Source of the DNA: Vandiemenella viatica
Taxonomy: Eukaryota; Arthropoda; Insecta; Orthoptera; Morabidae
Reading direction: 5' to 3'
Length of the DNA: 64,000 bases
Assembly: GCA_031002005.1 (NCBI GenBank)
Contig: JARYHS010013631.1
Location: forward strand, 69,809,832 to 69,873,831
Position numbers and translations under genes: made by a program. A model generated the notes under the pieces. It saw nothing but the letters and a program-made list of their open reading frames with translations. It made no database searches and was not told the DNA's origin. Below, piece after piece: positions 54,560 through 64,000 of this stretch; the first letter of the stretch is position 1, and each line of letters starts with the position of its first letter.

Positions 54560-56869
54560 CTACGAGGTACGCAGATTTTTTAATTCGTTTTCCGTCCTGC
54601 AGATGTCTAAGAAATCCGGCATGGGCGGCGAGTTACTGTTTCCATCTTTTTGCGAACCATTTAAGCTTTGTGTATTTGTGATATAAGTCATTCTGTTTTT
54701 CTAAGATGGTTGTCGAGGAGGAGAATTACAACACTTCTCCGATATGGAAGACAAATTCTGGATGATGTTGATACCAACTTGAACGTGGTCGTCCAAAACA
54801 CAAAGCAAAATTGTTACTTCTAGGCGGGCAAGGCCAGAGCAAACAGACGTGAATTTTAATAGATGGCAGTGACTTACTGCGAATTATCGCTCTGGAACAA
54901 CTTTTGGTACAAGAACAAAATTGAGCCGCGTACAAACTGTAAAAAAAAAAAAAAAATCGAGCTGAAGAACGAGAAGCCATAGTTTACAATTACGGTCTGT
55001 GGCTCCCTAACCTTTCACTTGCTATTGTAGAGGTTGCTCTGTTCTATAAAGCACGCAATAAACGATTCGTCGTTCGGGTTCCACTTAAAACTGTAGCTCC
55101 CCCTTTCAATGGTAGAGTAACTGTCTTATTGTGCAAGTTAGTTGCATGAGGATCACCAAAAAACAAGATGGCCGCGTTGGAATTAGGGCCAGTCGTACAT
55201 TCCCCTCCCCTCTCTCAATACAGTGGTGCTTTAATGCCCTAGGTCTACCAATTTGCACTCCAATTTAGCTATAAAGAGAATAACAAGCACCCTTTGAAGG
55301 TATTATCCCTCAATTAGACAGATCGTCGTCGAGGAAATCAATTCCTCAGAACAAAGGTAGGCAGGCAGCTTAAACTCCAAAGCAGGTACATAACTTTGTT
55401 CTCTCGCCTCTATTATCGTTCCCAGCTTTAGCGTTAGCTACTCGCTGCTTCAGTAATCGAAAAATACGCTTTATTGAAGCCAAATTTACTGTTGCCGTAA
55501 AAAAAGAATTTTATCCGGTGACCAGGACTTGGCTTCCATTTTGTATGCAGATTGGATATTGGATATTATATACTACATAATTAACTTTGTATACATAGAA
55601 AATTGATAAAACGTGTCACATTGCTAGGCATAACTACAGGTTACCTGGTTCGAGTGGGTATGATGGGAATTTTCACTATTACCATAGACAGACATGGCAT
55701 TAATGGGTGTGAGACACCTGATGTTTGTTCGGAAACTTTATTGGTATGTAGTTTCAAATCGCCAAGCAATCGGGCTATATAGTGGCCTGTTGTGTATCTC
55801 TTATCCTGCCGGGAAAATGAAATTTACGGCTTTATGTGTGGATACCTAGCATGGAACATTCTCAGTTCAAGCTTTTATCTGAAAGGCGATATAATCCATT
55901 ATAAAACGACAGCACAGACCAATAATCGATCAGCCGAGACCTGGAATCCAATCGAAGATATCTCGAATTCCAATTTGACACCGTCACTAATCCATGTGAA
56001 CGTCTCACAGCTCAGCTTGGGTACAAAATTTATAACCCGATTGTATATAAAAAACCCCAAACATCCTACGCTATTTGATTTGTCAACCAACAGAGTTCGT
56101 TAAACCTGGCAGCCTACTCGTTGCAGAAATTATCTGCATAGAATATATCAACTCCCTTTCCCGCCTGAAATAAAAACAATATGCCATATCATGAAATCTA
56201 GTTTCCGCAACTATCCATTTGATTACAATGATTTCATTTCTACTCCAACCTCTCTTAAGTCATTTAGTGAACTAAGGCATACTTTTATGGTATTAATTGG
56301 GTCTATAGGAAGCAACACTGAATGATACTTTCATATGTACAATATATCGCAGCAAGGTAAGAATTTTGTACATAATTCACTGTATTGACGTGACTATTAA
56401 TCAGACAAAAGGTAGACTGAAAAACAACCTTACAAAGGGTTCAAAACAAAGCCAAAATTAAATAACTATGGAAGGCTGTTTTTCATTCTACCATTTGTTT
56501 AAGGTAAGATTGTTTAAAAGTTAGCCGTCATCTGGCCCGATTTCAAATGTAGAAAAACTTGACGCTACAATTTAATTTTTCCGTTTCTCCTCGTTTGCGA
56601 CGTCCATACCTACCAAGAAAAAAATTATTGTCCGTGCTTATTATCGGCCAAACTTGGGTTTCCTTCGGCCTTAAAAGATAAGCTCAAAATTTTTTACTAG
56701 TATTGTGCGTTCAATAAACTGGCAAAACTATTTTAAAAATTACCTTTTCAGAAATAGTCTTATCTGAACCCAACCCATGTTCCACTGAATAAGATTCCAG
56801 ACTAATAAACTATTATGTGGTTTAGTGAGAAACTAGATTTTAACACCATTAAAAAACGTGCATATATCC
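54560..56869. other. Non-coding DNA
   Basis: No gene recognised. A 103-codon plus frame at 55792-56103 has no recognisable product. A SINE-body remnant is at 55035-55110. Confidence 0.35.
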
Positions 56870-57140
56870 GCTGTCGTTCTCGAAATTTCGAATGGATCCA
56901 AATCAAAGTCTCCCTCATTCAGATCAATCCGCTGCGTCACCGAATGGTGCAATAAATGGGCAGAACAATCCACTACAGAACGCGCAGCGCGAGTTAAGGA
57001 AGCCGTTTCGGCTGTAGACTAGCCTGGGGCGTGTCTAAAGAGGCAATTAAAGCGAAGAGTTGCTCAAGGGCGGCGCAACAGTACAGACATTACGCCGTCT
57101 TTCTGCACAACATCCGTCCACATAGTTCAACCGACAAGCA
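56870..57140 (+). other. CpG-rich block with a 41-codon frame
   Basis: An ATG at 56892 opens MDPNQSLPHSDQSAASPN and runs to a TAG at 57015-57017. Its composition looks protein-like, and a GTTAAG donor lies near 56993. On the minus strand the same stretch is also open (IDLNEGDFDLDPFEI). I recognise neither. It may be a first exon, a regulatory block or chance. Confidence 0.2.
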
Positions 57141-57999
57141 CTCCTCTGATAATACGCAATAAAACGAACCAGTCTTTTCACAAGCTGTAGTAGCTAACAT
57201 ATCAAAAGCAGCCGTATTCAGAAGTACAACGAATTTTTAGACTTCGTTAACTAATTTCCACAGAGATACAAAATTAAAGCATTTCAACTGTGGAAGGTAT
57301 ATGAACAATACAGAATGAACGGCTTGTAAACACGTCGAAGGAGGATTATATGCAACAGTTGAAAAAAAAAATATGGTGTAATGGCTGACACCAATTGGAA
57401 TCGATAAGATGGATTATAGTCCAATGCAGTCCACTCTGTGGACAATGCTGTGTTTGTTCTAAAGGGATTCTAGGAGTGCTATTGGGTTCTAAGCTATTCC
57501 CAGAGCAATAACTGGTTATCTTCTTCGGGCACCAAGTTATTTGTCAGCACAATATAATTTGACACCAGGGCGATCGGTATATAGGCACAGGTCCCGAGCT
57601 GCTCAAAATAGTGATATGTTAGATCTTACCTTATCGAAATATCACCAAACTTCTTCCACACAATATTACTCTCCGAAATAATCAGGGTTATAACTTAACG
57701 ACTGAAATGACTTTACAACACAATGTATAAGTTAAACAAGTACTTTAGAGGCACTTACAAATATTTTGAAATCAGGAAAGAAGTAATCGCTCCATCTCTA
57801 CGCAAAACGTATTCTCCTACCGAATGGCGTATTGAGATAGATGGTAAGGATCACTCTACCATTAGCCTAAGTGACAAATGACAAACGTCACAATTGTAAA
57901 CAGGGTTGGAGTATGTTGACGGCTGATTTGGAACATGCGTCTGTCAACAAGACCAATAAAATTGCACTTTAAGGCAGTCAGTCAACTTTTTACCTAAAT
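57141..57999. other. Non-coding DNA
   Basis: Nothing recognised. Confidence 0.4.
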
Positions 58000-58560
58000 T
58001 TTTAATTGCTATCCAGCATTCGCACATATCAGGATGCTCTTACTCAGTTACTTCAATCTTTTAGCAATTTCAAGTTCTTTCGGTGTTTCAGATAAATTCT
58101 TCGACATTCTCCTCAAGATTATTCCATATCCGTACACCTTTACTACAGAACAAATTTTTTTCCACCTCATGAAATCAGCTGCTAGTTTGTGGACATGGTT
58201 CTCTTCCCTTAAATGAACTGCTCAAACCTAATTCTTCTACCAGTATCAACAGAGGCCACATTTACTCTTCCTGCTCCCTTCACACCCGTCCTTTTTTTTC
58301 CAATGACTCCCAGTTCAGCTCTTATCTCAGTCACCGATAATGTTCTGCGGTAATTTCCACAAATCCGGCTGCCCTGTTTCCAAAAACTCCTGTATTACCC
58401 ATAATGTGTCTCCTATACTGCTCCACCATACAACTAATGGTCAGACCAAGATTTTGCGTTCTAGCTCTCTCATATCCCCTCATCACGCTCTACCACCTGT
58501 CCAATGTGTCCAATCTGATCAAATGATATGCCAAGATATTTGCACTCTGGAGCGATTGTA
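58000..58560 (-). pseudogene. CR1/Jockey-like LINE C-terminal relic, minus strand
   Basis: Reading down from 58540: YLGISFDQIGHIGQV (the KYLGV.F motif), a VQYRRHIMG-like stretch with the VQRRAA position lost, and RAAGFVEITAEHY. Then come ASVDTGRRIRFEQF-like and HVHKLAADF-like segments (about 58260-58165), matching the C-terminal segment at 14640-14760. Frameshifts throughout. Confidence 0.6.
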
Positions 58561-61500
58561 GAGTAATTCACATATTAAACACAGGTTTACTAGATGTGAA
58601 AATTCCAGCAGACAGGCTTGCAACATAACCTTTCGGTCACATGTCTGATACGTTACCACTCAAGTCACAGCAGTACTAGCATAAGTGGTGCTTTAAAACA
58701 AATAAGCGTCACGCCTTCAGCCCTTTCCCGTAGTGGAGAGCGTAGACAAAAAGTGTTAGGGGCACGTGGAGCAGCTGCCAGGAGCCGCCGCACGGAGCGC
58801 TGCAGTCGCCTTATATCGACCCTGCGTATCGAGACCACTCCCCTCGCAGTCGAGCAGTTTTCGCCCTTCGCTGCGTCTCAGAAATAGCACTACGCAGACA
58901 AGTTATTATTGAATCTAAATAGTGCCAGTGTCAACACGGGTGGAAATCGGCACATAAAAAATTAAGCACTTCGGTGGACTTTAAAGTGCTCATTGCTGGT
59001 ATATTTGTAAGCCATTAAAAAAAAAAAACTAAAAACACCTAAACGAAACCTAAGAACTTTGAGGTAGAAACACTTCGTTCACAAGACAGATTTTTTTTCA
59101 CAATTTCTGTGCTGATAATATTCTTCAAGAAAATGCCAGAAATGAGCAAGAATTTTCTTCATAATAACTACTAATTGCTTCTGAACTTAGGCGCCGAACA
59201 GTTGCTGCTTTCCCCCCCCCTTCATATACAGTCAAAATCTTAACGTTATTTACCCCTTTCGCTAGCAACTGAAAATGCAAATTGTGGGTACGCCACATCG
59301 TTAAAATGGAACGGTACCTTATTTTTAATGCCAATCAAAATGTTTAATTTCAAGATGGTGTTTTTAATCACATGATTGTGTAATTCATAAAAACTATTTA
59401 GGTAGTTATGATCTGATGACATAATCCACAACAAATATACTCACAAAAAGGAAAAATGTGTAGCCAATATGTTGTAATGGGAGCTTTAAAAGAAATATGA
59501 TTGGGAACGTAATTCTTTCTATTAGAGTACAAATCCTCTAAAACAAATTTGTACTGCCTGCCATTTTACCGAATTGAAAATTCGACAGATACCTACAGCC
59601 ACAGAGGCTAGCGTGTTTTCATGTCGAGGGGTGAAAATTAGAGCAAATGAGGTTAAGAAATAAGCAAATTCTGGTAATTACGTAATTAGGAAGTAAAATA
59701 ATTGATGCTCCAAGTAAGGACGATAATGTTTTCTTCTAAAGAAAATATTTTTATTATATCAAGCACTTCTCTAGTACTTCGTAAAAAAGTATTAGGCCTG
59801 CAATTATATGTACGGTATAGAAGTGCTCTATGAAAGTGAAGCCTGGAAACTCTAAGCATTTCAAATATTTGAAATTGCATGGGACGATGAAACACGAAAT
59901 TGGTATTTCAGACTTGACAGGTGAAGAAATTTCAGGAAAAGCAGACAGGATGCATTCTTTCAGTTTAGGCATGTGGGCGTAGTTTGTTGAACTGCCACTG
60001 TTGGTAACAAAATCTACCTAATTACTGCATGAATTAAAAAAAAGTTACATTAAAAACGGCACACAGCGTCAATAAAATGAACGTTTTTATCATGTAAGAG
60101 CGGTTAGTTGGAAGCGACGATAGCTATGCTAAATATCGGGCAACGTTCCCACGATTGCTCTGGACGTTCGACCAGGAGAGAAAGGAAACGGGGCCAGCCA
60201 GGCATTACGATGGAAAGGTTGACGGGGGAAGTTCCGGGAAATTGCTTCGCGCCAAGCGGACCAAATGTTTCCTGCGCTGGGTGGGGAAAAAACGACTTCT
60301 TAATCTACCGACTGCCGAGACATTATTGGGGAAATAAGGGAGTCATACATTACAAAGGAGTCACTTGTGTCAATTCAGGAACTAAAAACTAACAAAAAAT
60401 ATATGCGTTCAGAACTAATAAGCCAATGCCTCTATTTGGTACATAATGACCACAACTGATTGATGTGTCCATCTCCGTTAATCGGTAAAATCTAAAAATA
60501 CATGTATTAAATGTCGAGATACATATGCAAAAGTCCTCGTCTAGATTCTAAATCGCTCCCAGATTCATCACAGGCCTGTCAAATCTTGATTTGTCTATGT
60601 GATAGGCAGTTAGATAAGTCAATGGATCGAATATCACGGTAAATTATTGATCCTATAGTAATGACTGTCTCCGCAACACCTACAAACTTACTAGCTTCAA
60701 ATATCTCTTCCGTTACGTCATAATCAACATGTGGACTTAGAATTTCACATTAAAAAAATAATATTTGTGAAAAATTTTCATTCGCCGTCACGTGCCTCAA
60801 GTGTTTATCAATAGAGAGATTTGGCAAAAACGTAATCATACGTACTAAGTTCTGATATTTTAGCTACACATTTCTGGAGTTTTCCGTTCTGTTAAACGAG
60901 ATTTTTGTTTAATACTTGTTTGGTCAGTAACACGCTTGGATCACAATATGGCAGACCGAGTGTTGTTGGATGCGAGGAAATTTTTTTTTTTTTCGATCTG
61001 CATGGATTTTAAGCCTCGGTGATTTATATAAAAAAAAATAACTGGGGCGTTACAAGCTAATAAGAAATCTAGCACTAATTTAACTCTTACAGAGGTAAAT
61101 AATGACATGGGTCATTGTTCTTACCAATGTTTGAACTCACGATGTGCAGAGTAACAATAGGTGGTGTTTCTTATACAGTTAAGTGTTTCATGTGAAATGT
61201 TTGACAGAGCAAAGCCAAAAAGACGTCTAAATTTGACCTAGTATGCTATATTAAATAGAGCATAGCGTTATATAAAACCTAAACAGAATCTTTACGTAAG
61301 GCAGTCGAGAGTATTGAATAAACGGTGAGAGAATATATAGAACAAGTACTCATACACTGAAAGCATTTAAAGAAAAAATTCATCTAGCGAATAAATAAAT
61401 TTGAGGGGCCATTGCCAATGTAGCATATGATCAATAGCAATTATTATTCAAAATTTATAAATAGAGCGGAAAGGTGAAACAAGCATTTTTAAATATGTTC

Positions 61501-62680
61501 AACGTAAGCGTAGAGGATTAAGTGTATCGAAAATTGAGAGATATGCATATCGAGTCACAGGGAAGATGGTTGATTTATTGTTATATGGAAGCGCAGGATG
61601 TAAAATATCTAAAGGTATACTTCGGGCCGGGTGTTGAAAGTAGCATGAAAAGCCTAGCAGAAACAGGGTTGCCAGAACAGTAAAGATTTCTGGAAGTAGT
61701 ATAGTATACACTTTCTCACCAAATCAATTTAAATAGATGCAAAGTTTCCCTACACTTTTAGTCAACACTTTAGATTTATGCTTTATTTACCCTGCAACTC
61801 TGAATATACCATGTACAGATATTAAACTACTCCCATTTGCCCAGTTCCCATAACAGTTTTCAATGTTTCATTTAGACAATTCTTTCCCTATATTCTATCT
61901 ACTAATTAAGTATAACTGTGAAAGAAATGCCATACCATTGAACTGATTGTGGACAACTGAATATTTAACTTTGAAGTCTGGCGGAAATTGTTTCAGCGAA
62001 TAGTTTTTCATGTCAAACAATATGAAGAAGTTTCAAAAAAAACTCTTCTGTCCTAACTGTCTGGATCTGCACGGCTAGACCGTAGTGCTACAAAATTCCT
62101 ACCTGGTCCCCCCAAACATCTCCAGTCCGACTCGTTCGCTAAAGCAGGACATGTCAAATTTCCTTACAAATCCTAATTTGTATTCCAATTGCATCGTAAA
62201 TACTCACATTGCACCTTTGACTAGAAGGTTTATGTTTTTTCGGCAGACTTATTGGCAGTTTCAGTTAATCATGAATCTCTTCTCTCTCAAGGCTACCTGT
62301 CGAACTCTTAATATGAAACTGATTAAATGACACAGCTTCATGTGGAGTCCGAACCAACGAGCTCTAGGATAGACTCTTGCATTTATCCGACATACCTTTC
62401 AGACATCCAACAATGATGAAATGTAGTGTAAAAATTCAAAAGCTAAATATAAAGTTTGAAAGAATTTTGAATCCATACGTTTCTGGTAATAAACCACGAA
62501 TGTAAGGGTTAAAAATTAAATTTCTTCATTCTTATTAACAGAACACTTTCCGCAGTTAATCTTTATACCTTGTACTAAGATGAAGTACTATAGCGGCCTG
62601 TTTACTTGGCTAAAATTTTCAAGCAAAATGCGTTCCCTGAAAAATCTATTTCGGCAGGGCTGCCAATCCCTGGAGACGAG
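58561..62680. other. Non-coding DNA with scattered CpG-rich spots
   Basis: CpG-rich stretches at 58730-58880 (with a TATA-like CTTATATCG) and 60130-60300 carry no recognisable protein. The 89- and 94-codon frames there have no known domain. Otherwise AT-rich and blank. Confidence 0.35.
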
Positions 62681-62800
62681 ACGCTATCAGCGTGGGTGTT
62701 TGGCCGGCGCTATTTAATCAACGGAGTGCGAATAGGGCGGGGCGCTAGTCCGCGTCCCTAGCGGCAGAGAGTGGAACTATAGCCACCACCGACCCAAAAC
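62681..62800 (+). promoter_or_regulatory. GC-box/CpG-rich promoter-like block
   Basis: CTATTTAATC is followed 15 bp later by GGGCGGGGC and the inverted repeat CGCTAG-9-CTAGCG (62740-62760). It is far richer in CpG than its surroundings. It could be a promoter, possibly an alternative fax start if transcription ran on the minus strand, but no exon can be tied to it. Confidence 0.25.
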
Positions 62801-62984
62801 ACCAAAAAGTGCAACAGAAAAGATCCACCCACAGCTCAGAATTCATTACAGTGATCCTAGGTTTTCTGTTTTTAAGTTATCTTCATTAAAAAAAAACGTT
62901 GATATTTGTCCAATAGCCTATTGTGAAATTTACACGCAGGAATATTCTACAATGTTTTCTTGCTTCGCGGTAAGTAGGACATAC

Positions 62985-63189
62985 GCCGGCCTCGGTAGCG
63001 CGGGGCTAGCGAGCTGGCTTCGCGTCGCAGAGGTCGCCGGTTCGAGTCCGGCCAAGGGCATGGGTGGTTTTAATTAAGTGTTGTGTCCGTCCTGTGTTGT
63101 CCTGTCACTGGTTATCATCAATAATAACACGAGAACAATCTATATACACACATGGCTACAAGGCCGAATGCCATTAAAAAAAAAAAAAA
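62985..63189 (+). mobile_element. tRNA-derived SINE, GCCGGCCTCGGTAGCG family, copy 2
   Basis: The head is GCCGGCCTCGGTAGCGCGGG with box B GGTCGCCGGTTCGAGTCCGG. The body contains TTAAGTGTTGTGTCCGTCCT. The end is GCCATT then poly(A). It is shorter than the copy at 11264-11524 and has no clear target duplication. Confidence 0.8.
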
Positions 63190-64000
63190 TTATGAGCAGA
63201 GTTTTTGTGTGTTTCTTACACTGGAAGGTACTTGTCCAAGACTAACGAGAAACCAACTTGCGATTGCCGCAGGATTTATTCTGAGCAATCTTCAACTGTA
63301 GGTGAACGTTTCCTGCAGTTTTAACCCTATTTTAAAATTTACAATTACTCAGAGATTTTGAAATCTGGTGATGTTTAATACGTTTTTTAATACTGCAGCT
63401 TTGTACGACCACTTCCTGATGTTAACTGTCACATGTGTCCAATCTTCAAAGTTGAGAACGAGCATTGAGAAAGTCTTATTTCTAGTATATATTACCAGAT
63501 GTTTTTCCGCCAGGTGTACTACGGGAAGAAATAGAGGGAGCTGATTGGCGAAGAAGACATCTAAAGAGCTAGAGCACTGATTAAGGAGCACTATTCTCAC
63601 TCTATTAAAACTAGGTTATGATGATAGAACTTCTGGTCTCTGGTCAGAACGTGTTTTCCTATGAATTTTTCTATGGATACAGTTATTGTTACTTCCAGTA
63701 AACGTTGCCCACTTTATATACATATATAATAATACAAACGGTTTTCATGTTAAAAATATAAAAACTCATTGTGAGGAAGTGGTTTTTGTTCTCAACCTGA
63801 TATAATAGCTTAAAATATCTTTTGTGTTTCGCTAGTGATACCTTTTACACTAATTAAGTTGCTGAAACAATGCTTATCTCAATTTTTAATATGCAGGATC
63901 AGATCTGTTCCTAAACACCAAAAAACATTTCCGAAAATTGTTCGTTCAGTCTAAATTTTCCAGATTGTGTTACGGATACGAGTAATGCTTAAGACATGAG
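63190..64000. other. AT-rich non-coding DNA
   Basis: No fax N-terminal exon or other feature was found up to the window end. Confidence 0.4.

Noticed and set aside
55792..56103. 103-codon plus frame
   Set aside because: No recognisable domain and no promoter or splice support; length is compatible with chance.
60108..60392. 94-codon plus frame in a CpG-rich patch
   Set aside because: No recognised protein; a second overlapping frame in the same DNA is equally open.

Overview
This is a eukaryotic window, most likely from a polyneopteran insect (stick insect or orthopteran). That is an inference. It rests on GT-AG introns in an insect-type 'failed axon connections' (fax) gene, on a tRNA-derived SINE with the 'ggaaaccatgg' body I associate with orthopteroid insects, and on a CR1/Jockey-like LINE ending in GATGTA repeats. 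I see no bacterial-type genes, rRNA, CRISPR array or convincing functional tRNA gene.

Layout. Positions 1-36000 look intergenic and consist mainly of dead mobile elements in AT-rich DNA: hAT-type short elements with 8-bp target duplications, a Harbinger-like element with TAA duplications inserted in a SINE, several CR1/Jockey-like LINE relics, a mariner relic, SINEs, a possible LTR or promoter block near 23600, and an unusual element at 18283-20027. That element has CACTA termini and TAA duplications and surrounds the remains of an uncharacterised arthropod protein family. Positions 36000-46850 hold the 3' half of fax on the minus strand: six coding exons, 287 codons plus stop. They cover the end of the thioredoxin-like fold, the GST-C-like helical domain and a very charged Lys/Glu tail. 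The introns carry a SINE, a Helitron with an internal tandem array, and a pair of direct repeats flanking exon 5. The N-terminal fax exon(s) were not found and probably lie beyond 64000, so 46851-64000 is probably a long upstream intron. It is filled with another hAT-type element, nested LINE debris, a second mariner, a second Harbinger-like element, more SINEs and several CpG-richer blocks.

How it works together: fax is the only gene I can support. It encodes a GST-fold/metaxin-related cytoplasmic protein that in Drosophila acts with Abl in axon development. Everything else is transposon history, with several readable nested insertions: MITE in LINE, MITE in SINE, LINE in RTE-type repeat. 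The best candidate for something undescribed is the CACTA-ended element at 18283-20027. It links a widespread but functionally unassigned protein family to DNA-transposon ends. The second is the Helitron whose centre is a two-type (A/B) tandem array with a ~370-bp higher-order period.
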